NCBI GenBank assembly: GCA_049317265.1
Contig: JBMOIP010000021.1
Span: forward strand, 14,246 to 78,245
Direction: 5' to 3'
DNA: 64,000 nt
DNA from: CAIVAT01 sp049317265
GTDB taxonomy: Bacteria; Bacteroidota; Bacteroidia; Bacteroidales; FEN-979
Part shown: piece after piece, positions 16,323 to 25,272 of the stretch
Position numbering within the stretch: position 1 is the first letter of the stretch
How the letters are laid out: every line of letters begins with the position of its first letter
The notes under the pieces: generated by a model
Told to the model about the DNA's origin: nothing
The model's input: the letters and a program-made list of their open reading frames with translations, nothing else
Databases searched by the model: none
Program-made: the position numbers and the translations under genes

Positions 16323-17710
16323 TTTTTAAGAAATTTCCGGATGTAAACTGATTTCTCACCGGTAATTTTCAACAGGTAAAGTCCGCCAGGCAATCCGGCT
16401 ACATTAACCACAGCCCTGGTTCCGGCAATTTCATCCCTCATGACAGAAACGCCATCAAGCCGCAGGATTTCAAGCTGACAAAGGGTATTCTGCGGAACCA
16501 GTAAGGTTAATTTTTCATTCACCGGGTTCGGATAGGCAAGGATCCCATCGGATGAATTTTCTCCCATACCCAGCGGAGCTGCAGCAGCAGTGTTTGAAAT
16601 CACGCTGAGTGATTCACCTGCTTTAAAAGATGGATGACAAGGCTCCTGCCTGACAACTTCAATATAGTATGTTGACACCCCTGATTCAGAATATATATCG
16701 GTGTAGGAATCAACATTGCTGGCAACCGAATCAATTACCTGCCATGCACCGGTGCTGTGTTTCCTGTGTATCCTGTAGGTAAGGAAATCAAAACCCTCGT
16801 AGTGGTTCCAGATCAGGTTGAACCCTGAAATTCCCGGGTTGATGTTCAGATGGATCGTCTTGTGGACAGGGCTTTTTTCACCTTCAATTCCGGAGGAGTA
16901 GGATGCAGAAATACGGAATTTATCCGATTTTACCAACGGGTCCGAAGTCGGGTCAACATACACACTCAGGTTTGTATAAGGAACTTCACCGATCTTGGCA
17001 AATACATTATTCTGGTAGGTCTCTTTATATATATTAAAGTGCGAAATATTAAACCCGGGGTACTTATTCCAGATAATCTTGTTTTTACTCAATGTCGTGT
17101 CAAAAGTCACCATGCAAATATTCTGCTGGGCCCCTGAAGTTACAATTGCAGTGCCATCCATTTCGCGCATGCAGTCTGATCCATCAACCTTTGCTATGAC
17201 AGTGTAATTACCTGCCACTGTTTGTAAGCCGAAGGAGATGCTCTGTCCTGTCCCTTGGACAACATTGGAAGTAAAACTGCCATTAAACCTGAGTCTGTAG
17301 ATGATCCCCGGGTTTGAGCCGGAAAGCCCGACATTGACTCCGGGGTTACCAGGAAAAATCACACCGCCACCTGTCATATTAAATATTGCAGGCTGCGGCA
17401 CCACCACAATTGCTTTCGCTGCGCTACAGGTAAACGCTCCCAAAGTAACATTTAAGGTGATATGTTTCTCTCCGGGGGTCTCCCATTTCACAAAATATGT
17501 TCCGCAGCCAGTACCAGAAATGACGACTGCTCCGTCAAAATTCCACAAATAGGTTGCATTGACTCCGAAACCACCGGTATCAACCACCTGTACTTCCTGG
17601 TTTACACATACTTTTGAGTCAGCAGTAATTTCACAATGAAGGGGGTTTTGTGCCTTAAGGGAAAAAACAGTAAGAACCAATACAACTAAAATTGTAATAC
17701 TCTTTTTCAT
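16319..17710 (-). CDS. T9SS type A sorting-domain protein with PKD-like N-terminus
   Basis: This 463-residue secreted protein has a signal peptide (MKKSITILVVLVLTVFSLKA, then Q). Residues about 25-110 form a PKD-like module (SKVCVNQEVQVVDTG, TYLWNFDGAVVISGTGCG). FN3-like segments follow, with HFNIYKETYQNN and FLTYRIHRKHSTG. The C-terminus (about 390-463) is a T9SS type A sorting domain: LAYPNPVNEKLTLLVP, then LPGGLYLLKITG and a final basic IRKFLKN. It is therefore probably exported through the outer membrane by the T9SS and attached or released. The specific role is unknown. Its stop codon overlaps that of the GH20 gene in the shared palindrome CTAG, so the two genes converge with no spacer. 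Confidence 0.88.
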   Translation of the reverse strand: MKKSITILVVLVLTVFSLKAQNPLHCEITADSKVCVNQEVQVVDTGGFGVNATYLWNFDGAVVISGTGCGTYFVKWETPGEKHITLNVTLGAFTCSAAKAIVVVPQPAIFNMTGGGVIFPGNPGVNVGLSGSNPGIIYRLRFNGSFTSNVVQGTGQSISFGLQTVAGNYTVIAKVDGSDCMREMDGTAIVTSGAQQNICMVTFDTTLSKNKIIWNKYPGFNISHFNIYKETYQNNVFAKIGEVPYTNLSVYVDPTSDPLVKSDKFRISASYSSGIEGEKSPVHKTIHLNINPGISGFNLIWNHYEGFDFLTYRIHRKHSTGAWQVIDSVASNVDSYTDIYSESGVSTYYIEVVRQEPCHPSFKAGESLSVISNTAAAAPLGMGENSSDGILAYPNPVNEKLTLLVPQNTLCQLEILRLDGVSVMRDEIAGTRAVVNVAGLPGGLYLLKITGEKSVYIRKFLKN

Positions 17711-17753
17711 AGGGAACAGATTTAGAAAATTGTGTAAAAATCATGAATAACTC

Positions 17754-18317
17754 CTAAACAGTCATGATATCCTTCTCTTTTACTTCAAATATGCGATCGG
17801 TTTTGGCGATGTGCTCATCGGTAAGTTTCTGAATATCAATTTCCAACTTATCAACCTCATCTTCCGGTACACCATCCTTCTTCAGCTTTTTGGCTGTTTC
17901 GTTGGCAAGTCTGCGGATATTACGAATACTGATCTTGGCAGTCTCAGCTTCTGCTTTGGCCTTTTTTACAAGGTCGCGCCGCCGCTCTTCAGTCAATGGC
18001 GGAACGCTGATCCTGAGAATTTCCCCCTCATTCTTCGGGTTAAACCCCAGGTTTGCTGCCTGGATCGCTTTATCAATCAATCCAAGAACGCTCCTGTCCC
18101 ATGGCTGAACAATGATTTGCCGTCCATCGGGCGTGCTGATATTGGCAGCCTGGTCAATGGGGGTCATTGCACCATAATAATCAATTTTCACCCCGTCGAG
18201 CATCTGTACACTGGCCTTCCCGGCACGTAACTTCTGAAGCTCCTTTTCGAGGTGCTGAACTGCCAGTTGCATTCCCTCACTGGCTTCATCAAGGGTAAAT
18301 TCTATCTCATCGTTCAT
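17754..18317 (-). CDS. frr: ribosome recycling factor
   Basis: At 187 residues it has the normal length for RRF, which splits post-termination ribosomes together with EF-G and IF3. Family marks are visible: LQKLRAGKASVQMLDGVKIDYYGAMTPIDQAANIS (residues about 27-61), then IIVQPWD, IQAANLGFNP, ISVPPLTEERRRDLVKKAKAEAE and a coiled-coil C-terminal half. The start MNDEIEFTLDEA is the only sensible one. It follows pyrH on the same strand with a gap of 135 bases containing a possible promoter, the pyrH-frr order seen in many bacteria. Confidence 0.97.
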   Translation of the reverse strand: MNDEIEFTLDEASEGMQLAVQHLEKELQKLRAGKASVQMLDGVKIDYYGAMTPIDQAANISTPDGRQIIVQPWDRSVLGLIDKAIQAANLGFNPKNEGEILRISVPPLTEERRRDLVKKAKAEAETAKISIRNIRRLANETAKKLKKDGVPEDEVDKLEIDIQKLTDEHIAKTDRIFEVKEKDIMTV

Positions 18318-18385
18318 ATACGGTGCGATTTATAAGTGGTTGTATTTATTATCAAACTTTAATAAGCAAATTACGAATATCAAAT

Positions 18386-18393
18386 CAAAAGTA
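18386..18393 (-). promoter_or_regulatory. possible -7 element for frr (TACTTTTG)
   Basis: A TAnnTTTG match on the minus strand lies in the 135-base gap between pyrH and frr, 69 bases before the frr ATG. No -33 box lies at the right spacing, and A-rich sequence makes chance matches likely. Confidence 0.3.
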
Positions 18394-18452
18394 AAAAAAA
18401 CAGTCAATCTCCGTTAACCCCATTCTGAATTTCCGAACAGGTGAATCCACTC

Positions 18453-19166
18453 TCAACTTACGACCGTTCCAATAGCCTCCCCATTTATTAGGCGGATAAG
18501 GTTGCCCTCTTGGTTCATGTTAAAAACCACGATGGGCATATTGTTCTCCCGGCAAAGCGTGAAGGCGGTCAGGTCCATGATCTTCAACCCTTTTTCGTAT
18601 GCTTCTGCAAAGGAAAGTGACGCGTATTTTATTGCAGTGGGATCTTTTTCCGGATCTGACGTATAAACTCCGTCTACCCTTGTTCCCTTGAAGATGGCAT
18701 CAGCCTGAATCTCAATTGCCCTCAACGCAGAAGCACTGTCGGTTGTGAAATATGGGTTTCCCGTACCGGCAGCAATTACGACGACCTCTCCACGGGATAA
18801 ATGCTGAATGGCTTTTCTCCGGCTCATTGCTTCGCAGATCGGGTCAATGGGCAACCCCGACAATAACACGACCTTCACCCCTGTTTTCTCAAGTGCAGCC
18901 TGGATGGCCATGCTGTTGATCACGGTAGCAAGCATCCCCATGTAATCACCCTGAACACGGTCCATTCCCTCACTGGTTCCCTGCAACCCCCTGAAGATAT
19001 TTCCTCCCCCGATAACAACTGCCACCTCGACACCTGCATCGGTAACCGATTTTATTTCGCGGGCATAGGTAGCCAGGCGGATGGGATCAATACCATACCC
19101 CTGGTTGCCCTCAAGGGCTTCGCCTGACAGTTTGAGCAGTATCCGTTTGAATTTTTGTGTCTGCAT
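18453..19166 (-). CDS. pyrH: UMP kinase
   Basis: The 237-residue form starting at MQTQKFKRILLKLSGEALEG (19166) has the normal length of the hexameric bacterial UMP kinase. The longer frame to 19250 would overlap secA and is rejected. Motifs seen: KLSGEAL at residues 12-18, VVIGGGNIFRG (UMP/ATP site), DYMGMLATVINSMA, RRKAIQHLSRGEVVVIAAGTGNPYFTTDSASALRA and KGTRVDGVYTSDPEKDP. The enzyme makes UDP from UMP with ATP. It starts only 7 bases after the secA stop, so it is very likely cotranscribed with secA. Confidence 0.97.
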   Translation of the reverse strand: MQTQKFKRILLKLSGEALEGNQGYGIDPIRLATYAREIKSVTDAGVEVAVVIGGGNIFRGLQGTSEGMDRVQGDYMGMLATVINSMAIQAALEKTGVKVVLLSGLPIDPICEAMSRRKAIQHLSRGEVVVIAAGTGNPYFTTDSASALRAIEIQADAIFKGTRVDGVYTSDPEKDPTAIKYASLSFAEAYEKGLKIMDLTAFTLCRENNMPIVVFNMNQEGNLIRLINGEAIGTVVS

Positions 19167-19173
19167 AATGATG

Positions 19174-22100
19174 TTAGTTTTGATCACCAACTCCGTGGCA
19201 ATTTTTATATTTTTTACCGGATCCGCATGGACATGGATCATTCCTGCCAACCTTTTTCTCCACTTTTACAGGCTGGGGAGTTGATTTTTCCTGGGTATTT
19301 GAATTGGATTGTGACAGAAGGTCTGAGCGTTCTTCCCTCATCCGGGCGCGATCTAATTTCTTGGGCGCCTGTGCTTCCTTCACATTTTCCACCTGGATGG
19401 GCACATCTGCCTTGATCAGGAAGGATGTAATCTCTTTGTTGGTACGCTGTACCATCCCCTTGAAAAGTTCGAAGGATTCAAACTTATAGATAAGCAACGG
19501 ATCCTTTTGTTCGTAAGCGGCATTCTGAACAGATTGCTTCAGGTCGTCCATTTCACGAAGGTGTTCTTTCCATGCGTTATCGATCATTCCCAGGACAATC
19601 CCCTTTTCAATGCTGAGCACAACCTCTTTTCCTTTGTCCTCATAGGCCTTTTTAAGGTTTGCAACAGCCTGCATGGTTTTTAGTCCATCGGTTACCGGAA
19701 TGGCAATGTTCTCGTACCGTGTATCATTTTCAAAAACATCCTTGATGACAGGGTATGTTTTCTGAGCGATATGATTACACTTGGACTTGTATCTCTGGTA
19801 AATATAAGTGTACAGTTTATCCCCGAGATCGTCGTTGTTAAGGCTTCCAAAATCGGATTCAGAGATGGGTGAATCAGCAGCAAATTCCTTGATCAGTTCG
19901 GTGTTAAAGCTGAGAAAATCACGCTTTTCCTGGGCATCCAGTACAATGGTCTCACACACATCGTAGATCATGTTCGAGATGTCAACAGCCAGGCGGTCGC
20001 CAAACAGGGCATGATGCCTTTTCTTGTATATCGCTTCACGCTGAATGTTCATAACATCGTCGTATTCCAGCAGGCGCTTTCTTGTTCCGAAGTTATTCTC
20101 TTCAACTTTTTTCTGGGCACGCTCAATGGAATTGGTGATCATTGAATGCTGGATAACCTCTCCCTCTTTGATCCCCATGCGATCCATGATTTTTGCGATC
20201 CGGTCGGAGCCAAACATGCGCATCAGGTCATCGTCCAGGGAGACAAAGAACTGTGAACTTCCGGGGTCGCCCTGTCGTCCTGCACGTCCACGCAACTGGC
20301 GGTCGACACGTCTTGACTCGTGTCGCTCTGTACCGATGATGGCAAGTCCGCCTGCTTCCTTTACGCCTGGTCCAAGCTTGATGTCGGTACCACGACCTGC
20401 CATATTGGTGGCGATGGTAACGGTTCCGGCGCGGCCTGCTTCTGCCACAATGTCAGCCTCCCTGGCATGCAATTTGGCATTGAGCACATTATGTGGAATG
20501 TTCTTGCGTTTGAGCATCCGGCTCAGCAATTCGGAGGTTTCTACCGATGTGGTACCTACCAGGCTCGGGCGTCCCTCTTTTACAAGTCTCTCTATTTCGT
20601 CTATGACGGCATTGAATTTCTCACGTTTGGTCTTGTACACCAAATCTTCACGGTCGTCGCGTACAATCTTCTTGTTTGTCGGGATCACCACCACATCCAG
20701 TTTATAGATATCCCACAACTCACCGGCTTCCGTTTCAGCCGTACCTGTCATCCCGGCCAGCTTCTTGTACATCCTGAAGTAATTTTGAAGGGTAACGGTG
20801 GCGTAGGTCTGGGTGGCCGCCTCAATTTTGACATTCTCCTTGGCCTCAATAGCCTGGTGCAGTCCATCGGAATACCGGCGCCCTTCAAGGATACGACCGG
20901 TTTGTTCATCCACGATCTTCACTTTGTTCTCCATGACCACGTATTCAACATCCTTCTCAAACAGCGCATATGCTTTGATGAGCTGGTTAACCGTGTGAAC
21001 ACGTTCGGTTTTGATGGAATAGTCGAGCATCATGGCGTCCTTCCTGGCAGTTTTCTCCTCTTCAGAGATCGATGCACGCTCAAGTTCTGCGATCAGCAGC
21101 CCGATATCCGGAAGGATATAAAACCCGGGATCTTCGTAAGATTGTGTTAACAAATCGATGCCAAGATCACGTAATTCAATGGTGTTGTTTTTCTCATCAA
21201 TGACAAAATAGAGCTGATCATCAATGATGTGCATATTCTTCATCTGCTCAGCCATGTAAAAATTTTCGGTTTTGAGCAGCAACGCTTTCATCCCCGATTC
21301 ACTGAGGAATTTGATGAGGGCCTTGTTCTTGGGCAAACCATGATGGGCACGCAGCAACTGCTCGCCGGCTTTCTTCATGTTCTCCTCATTTTTAGGATCT
21401 TCTGAAAGCGTTTTTGCCTCGGAAAGCAGCTTAGTGACCAGGTTCCGCTGGGCGTTATAGAGTTTCGTAACATTCGGTTTGAGGTCGTCAAACAACTGGT
21501 TTTCACCCTTTGGGGTAGGTCCGGAGATAATCAGCGGGGTCCGTGCATCATCAATTAAGACCGAGTCAACCTCATCAACAATGGCATAATTATGCGGACG
21601 TTGCACCAACTCCTCGGGGTTGCTGGTCATGTTATCGCGCAGGTAATCAAAACCAAATTCATTGTTGGTTCCATAGGTGATATCAGCCAGGTAAGCATCC
21701 CTGCGCGACTGTGAATTAGGCTCATGCCGGTCGATACAATCAACCTTTAAACCATGGAATTCAAACAGCGGGCCCATCCATTCCGAGTCACGTTTGGCCA
21801 GGTAATCGTTTACGGTAACGATATGCACCCCTTTTCCGGGTAGTGCATTCAGGTACATCGGGAGGGTTGCAACGAGTGTTTTTCCTTCACCGGTGGCCAT
21901 CTCGGCAATTTTACCTTCGTGAAGGACGACCCCGCCGATCAGCTGGCAATCATAATGCACCATATCCCAGGTCATCATATTCCCGCCTGCCATCCAGTTA
22001 CGGCTGAACCGGGCAATATCCCCTTCAATTTCAACACTGGCCCTCTTTGCTGCAAGGTCCCGGTCATTTTGAGTGGCAGTCACTTCAACAACCTCATTTT

Positions 22101-22467
22101 CAAAAAACCTGCGGGCGGTATCCTTCATTACGGCAAATGCCTCCGGGAGTATTTCAAGAAGTATCTCCTGGGTGAGGTCATAAGATTCCTTTTCAAGCCG
22201 GTCAAGAACAGCATAAAGCTTCTCCTTTTCGTCCACTTCAATCTCATCGGAATTCAATTGCAGCCTGAGCTCTTCAATCTCTTGTTCCTTTCCTGAAATA
22301 TACTCTTTGATCCTGTGTTTGAAGGAATGAGTATAGGCGCGTAATTCGTCATTCGAAATCAACCTGATCTCTTCCCACGCAGCTATCGCCTTGTCGACCA
22401 AAGGATTTATACTCTTTATATCGCGTTGGGACTTATTGCCCAACATTTTTTTAAAAAAATCAAACAT
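19174..22467 (-). CDS. secA: preprotein translocase ATPase SecA
   Basis: SecA is the motor that drives unfolded preproteins through SecYEG. This 1097-residue form is longer than proteobacterial SecA (about 900), as is usual in Bacteroidota. Visible parts: MATGEGKTLVATLPMYLNAL (Walker A region), YAIVDEVDSVLIDDARTPLI (DEAD-like Walker B), LAGMTGTAETEAGELWDIY, the second nucleotide-binding fold with GRAGTVTIATNMAGRGTDIK and HESRRVDRQLRGRAGRQGDP, and the C-terminal zinc-binding tail CPCGSGKKYKNCHG, which contacts SecB or ribosomes in other bacteria. It sits 12 bases downstream of the TlpA-like gene and 7 bases upstream of pyrH. All the signal-peptide proteins in the window would depend on it. Confidence 0.98.
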   Translation of the reverse strand: MFDFFKKMLGNKSQRDIKSINPLVDKAIAAWEEIRLISNDELRAYTHSFKHRIKEYISGKEQEIEELRLQLNSDEIEVDEKEKLYAVLDRLEKESYDLTQEILLEILPEAFAVMKDTARRFFENEVVEVTATQNDRDLAAKRASVEIEGDIARFSRNWMAGGNMMTWDMVHYDCQLIGGVVLHEGKIAEMATGEGKTLVATLPMYLNALPGKGVHIVTVNDYLAKRDSEWMGPLFEFHGLKVDCIDRHEPNSQSRRDAYLADITYGTNNEFGFDYLRDNMTSNPEELVQRPHNYAIVDEVDSVLIDDARTPLIISGPTPKGENQLFDDLKPNVTKLYNAQRNLVTKLLSEAKTLSEDPKNEENMKKAGEQLLRAHHGLPKNKALIKFLSESGMKALLLKTENFYMAEQMKNMHIIDDQLYFVIDEKNNTIELRDLGIDLLTQSYEDPGFYILPDIGLLIAELERASISEEEKTARKDAMMLDYSIKTERVHTVNQLIKAYALFEKDVEYVVMENKVKIVDEQTGRILEGRRYSDGLHQAIEAKENVKIEAATQTYATVTLQNYFRMYKKLAGMTGTAETEAGELWDIYKLDVVVIPTNKKIVRDDREDLVYKTKREKFNAVIDEIERLVKEGRPSLVGTTSVETSELLSRMLKRKNIPHNVLNAKLHAREADIVAEAGRAGTVTIATNMAGRGTDIKLGPGVKEAGGLAIIGTERHESRRVDRQLRGRAGRQGDPGSSQFFVSLDDDLMRMFGSDRIAKIMDRMGIKEGEVIQHSMITNSIERAQKKVEENNFGTRKRLLEYDDVMNIQREAIYKKRHHALFGDRLAVDISNMIYDVCETIVLDAQEKRDFLSFNTELIKEFAADSPISESDFGSLNNDDLGDKLYTYIYQRYKSKCNHIAQKTYPVIKDVFENDTRYENIAIPVTDGLKTMQAVANLKKAYEDKGKEVVLSIEKGIVLGMIDNAWKEHLREMDDLKQSVQNAAYEQKDPLLIYKFESFELFKGMVQRTNKEITSFLIKADVPIQVENVKEAQAPKKLDRARMREERSDLLSQSNSNTQEKSTPQPVKVEKKVGRNDPCPCGSGKKYKNCHGVGDQN

Positions 22468-22479
22468 GATTGCGTATTA

Positions 22480-23883
22480 TTATTGCACTAATTTTTGTAA
22501 ATCGGCCTCCAATCCGCCACTTGGCAGATCTGCCGGATATTTATAAATCTTTCCCTCCTTGTCAACGATCACAAACAAGGGATATGTTCTCACATCATAA
22601 TCCTTTAAAACCTCCGATTGGTCACCGATATTGGCAAAGGTCCACACATACTCCTGCTTAAGGTTGATAAAGTAAAGCATTTTACTAAAGTACTTGTCGG
22701 CAGATATACAGACAAAATGAACATTCTCCCGGTATTTGTCAAATAAAGGTTTAATCAGGTCCATTTCAGAAAGGCACCCCTCACAATAAGTGGTCCAAAA
22801 ACAAAGCACTACAGGTTTTCCAAGGAAGTTGTGCAGGGAAATGTTCTTCTGGTCGCGGTTAAGCAGTGTGAATTCCGGGGCCCTGGTGCCTGGTTTAAGC
22901 TTGGTAAGCAGGTTTATCATATCTTCTGCCACCACCTGGTTTTCGGGGTATTTTGTATTTTGTTTTGTTGCATTGACCAGGGCAAGCACCTCATCCTGAT
23001 TGTAGGCAGTATTGTTGTAAAGTTCCATCAGTCCTTTGAGCATTACCAGTTCACGTAACTGCTCATTCCTCAGGAGGGAGTCGGAGTTCATCGCCTTCAT
23101 GACAGATTTATATGGATCGGTTCCCTTCAGGAGCGGTGCAAAATCGATTTTTCGTAAAATATTTGACGAAGCGGTGATGAACTTGGTAAAAAAGCTGTTA
23201 AAAAAATCCATGTACTCCAGGTTGTTATACAAAACAGGCCTCCCGGAGAAGTATTTTCTGGCAAGCTGGGCCTGATTGTAGTACTGGGTAAGTTGTTCAA
23301 GAGCGGCAACTTTATACGACGCATAATCAATGAAATATTGATTTTTCACATCACCAAAATGCTGGTTGAGCTGAACCCGGAAGGTGTCGATAAGTACCTT
23401 CTTCCGGTCATGATAAAGGGCATTGAAATTCTCCATCAGGAAGCCGCTATAGATCGAATTAAACGCACTGATCAGTGAATTCAGTTCTTCGGGATCGCTC
23501 CTTGCCTGCTCAACCATGAGGTTTTGAGATTGAATAAAAGGGTTTATCTCCGAATATTCATCGTAATTCATCTGGCCAATCCTCAAATCATAGGTTTTTG
23601 ATGGTTCAAGGAATATCTCGGCCTTATGAAAATCGATGGAAATCGTAGCGTTAACAGTTTTTTCAAGGCTGACCGAGACAGTGAAATGGCCGGTAGAATC
23701 GATCCTTGAGACAGCGATTGGTTTTTCCCAGAAGGTGATCAGATCGCCTGGCGCTGTGATCCTGATCAACTTGCGTTCAGCCCCTGGTGCAATCCCGGTG
23801 ATTACCGTATTTTGCGCACTACTTATCAGCAGAAGACCAAAAAAGAAAATCAATAATCCTGTAAACCTCAAATTTAACCGCAT
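22480..23883 (-). CDS. TlpA-like exported thioredoxin-fold protein
   Basis: This 467-residue protein begins with a signal peptide (MRLNLRFTGLLIFFFGLLLI, then SSAQ). The N-terminal half is a beta-rich DUF4369-like region followed by a long helical middle with no recognisable catalytic motif. The C-terminal 140 residues are a TlpA/ResA-type thioredoxin fold: PGTRAPEFTLLNRDQKNISL, VVLCFWTTYCEGCLSEM with the CxxC active site, FVCISADK, and a conserved YPLFVIVDKEGKI containing the cis-proline loop. Such proteins act as periplasmic thiol-disulfide reductases in this phylum. The gene lies between coaD (31 bases) and secA (12 bases) and is probably cotranscribed with both. The redox partner is unknown. 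Confidence 0.88.
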   Translation of the reverse strand: MRLNLRFTGLLIFFFGLLLISSAQNTVITGIAPGAERKLIRITAPGDLITFWEKPIAVSRIDSTGHFTVSVSLEKTVNATISIDFHKAEIFLEPSKTYDLRIGQMNYDEYSEINPFIQSQNLMVEQARSDPEELNSLISAFNSIYSGFLMENFNALYHDRKKVLIDTFRVQLNQHFGDVKNQYFIDYASYKVAALEQLTQYYNQAQLARKYFSGRPVLYNNLEYMDFFNSFFTKFITASSNILRKIDFAPLLKGTDPYKSVMKAMNSDSLLRNEQLRELVMLKGLMELYNNTAYNQDEVLALVNATKQNTKYPENQVVAEDMINLLTKLKPGTRAPEFTLLNRDQKNISLHNFLGKPVVLCFWTTYCEGCLSEMDLIKPLFDKYRENVHFVCISADKYFSKMLYFINLKQEYVWTFANIGDQSEVLKDYDVRTYPLFVIVDKEGKIYKYPADLPSGGLEADLQKLVQ

Positions 23884-23913
23884 ATAGTGTACATCATATA
23901 ATCGAAAATCTTA

Positions 23914-24372
23914 CTAAAAAACAATCCCGGCGGGAACAAACTGCTTCACATCACCCTTATGACGGATTATATCTCTCACAATTGACGAACTTAAAGAAGC
24001 GTATTCCTGGGCACATAACAAGAATACAGTTTCAACATCCGGATACATCAATTTGTTCATTTGTCCGATGCCTCTTTCAAATTCGAAATCTGCCGAGGTT
24101 CGCAGCCCCCGCAAAATGAACGCCGCCTTTTCCTGCCGACAGAACTCTGCGGTTAATCCACTGTATGTCGCTATTTTAATCTTTGGTTCATCACCAAAAA
24201 TCTGCTCCAGCCACTTCACCCTTTGCTCAAGGGGGAAGAAGGATTTTTTCTCTCCATTTTCACCGATTGCAACGATCAGTTTGTCAAACAGCGGAAGGGC
24301 TCTATTGATAACCGATTCATGTCCACGGGTGATTGGATCAAAGGAGCCTGGAAAGACAGCAACTCTATGCAT
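23914..24372 (-). CDS. coaD: phosphopantetheine adenylyltransferase
   Basis: This 152-residue enzyme catalyses the penultimate step of coenzyme A synthesis (4'-phosphopantetheine plus ATP to dephospho-CoA). The nucleotidyltransferase signature GSFDPITRGHESVINRA is at residues 9-25, with the catalytic histidine in the TRGH motif. RGLRTSADFEFERGIGQMN and the ISSTxVR-like SLSSSIVRDII follow in the expected places. Length and end points are typical. It is the first gene of a tight cluster coaD-tlpA-secA-pyrH, and a -7 promoter element lies 21 bases before the ATG. Confidence 0.97.
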   Translation of the reverse strand: MHRVAVFPGSFDPITRGHESVINRALPLFDKLIVAIGENGEKKSFFPLEQRVKWLEQIFGDEPKIKIATYSGLTAEFCRQEKAAFILRGLRTSADFEFERGIGQMNKLMYPDVETVFLLCAQEYASLSSSIVRDIIRHKGDVKQFVPAGIVF

Positions 24373-24392
24373 TTGTCATTTTATTGAACTGA

Positions 24393-24400
24393 CAAAGATA
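24393..24400 (-). promoter_or_regulatory. -7 element before coaD (TATCTTTG)
   Basis: The minus-strand TAnnTTTG match lies 21 bases before the coaD ATG, in the 51-base gap after porT. It could start the coaD-tlpA-secA-pyrH transcript. No -33 match is present at normal spacing. Confidence 0.45.
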
Positions 24401-24423
24401 AGAAAAATAGAAGGAATGCACGG

Positions 24424-25224
24424 TTATTCAAAGGTGAATGAAACCTGGAATATTTTCGAGCTCACTTTGTCGATCGACTCAGTATAGATATTGTTCTCCC
24501 GTTTGAGCACATCTGTCAATCCATACATCATCTTGAGTTCCAGTCCGAACTTGAACCACTCGTTATAAAAATCGAAACCAACACCAGCTTCGAGATAGAG
24601 ATCATTTTGTGTGAATTTCACAATCTTTTCCGCCCGATTTTTCTGCTCGCGTTTTTTTGCCTGGGAGGCAAGGTCAAGTGAATACTGCGCCCCGGCCACA
24701 AGATATGGCCTGAAATTATTATATCTCACCGCTTTGTACTTAATTTCCAAAGGAAAATTAATGTAGGTGGAAGGGATCTTCTTATTGATGGTCATACGCT
24801 GTATGGTATCATTTGAACCTGGCCTAAACCGGTAGGTTTCAAGGTCATAAATGATGGTCCTGTCGCCGAAGGACAAGGATGGCACGAACTGAAGTTCAAA
24901 ATGCTTGCCCACCCTCATATTTCCAACAATGCTGATGACAAACCCGGGTATCGGTGCCGAATTTATGGAGAGAACTTTCGCTGAATCAGGCAAGGGAAGG
25001 ATATCCGGAAGGTATGTGGAGTCAAACGAATGGGTTCTCAGGTCTGAAATTGGCCGGATTGTTACCAAACTCTGGTTGACGCCAAGCACAAATCCAAAAT
25101 GGAACATACTCTCCTCGTCATAATTGGGCATATTCAGAACAACCATGCGCTGACCAGATCCCCTGAAAGGCAGGGACAATGCAAGAAGAAACAGGATGAC
25201 GGTGATGGTGCGGTCGATCTTCAA
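24424..25224 (-). CDS. porT: PorT-like outer-membrane protein of the type IX secretion system
   Basis: This 266-residue protein has a signal peptide (MKIDRTITVILFLLALSLPF) and then alternating strands of a small outer-membrane beta-barrel. Features point to PorT: an early NMPNYDEESMFHFGFVLGVN segment, GKHFELQFVPSLSFGDRTI, STYINFPLEIKYKAVRYNNFRPYLVAGAQYSLDL, and a terminal strand KIFQVSFTFE ending in an aromatic-acidic pair as barrel proteins do. PorT is needed for T9SS function in Bacteroidota. The gene lies 48 bases after ubiE on the same strand, an arrangement I associate with this family. T9SS cargo is encoded at 16319, 37054, 37913 and 46256. A generic PorT-family barrel is the weaker alternative. 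Confidence 0.82.
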   Translation of the reverse strand: MKIDRTITVILFLLALSLPFRGSGQRMVVLNMPNYDEESMFHFGFVLGVNQSLVTIRPISDLRTHSFDSTYLPDILPLPDSAKVLSINSAPIPGFVISIVGNMRVGKHFELQFVPSLSFGDRTIIYDLETYRFRPGSNDTIQRMTINKKIPSTYINFPLEIKYKAVRYNNFRPYLVAGAQYSLDLASQAKKREQKNRAEKIVKFTQNDLYLEAGVGFDFYNEWFKFGLELKMMYGLTDVLKRENNIYTESIDKVSSKIFQVSFTFE

Positions 25225-25272
25225 TGAGTCTCAGTAATGTTTATATCACAAAATAACGCAGGTTTCAGCGTT

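Noticed and set aside
20320..21150. 276-codon plus-strand frame opposite secA
   Set aside because: It is antisense to a highly conserved part of secA and matches nothing.
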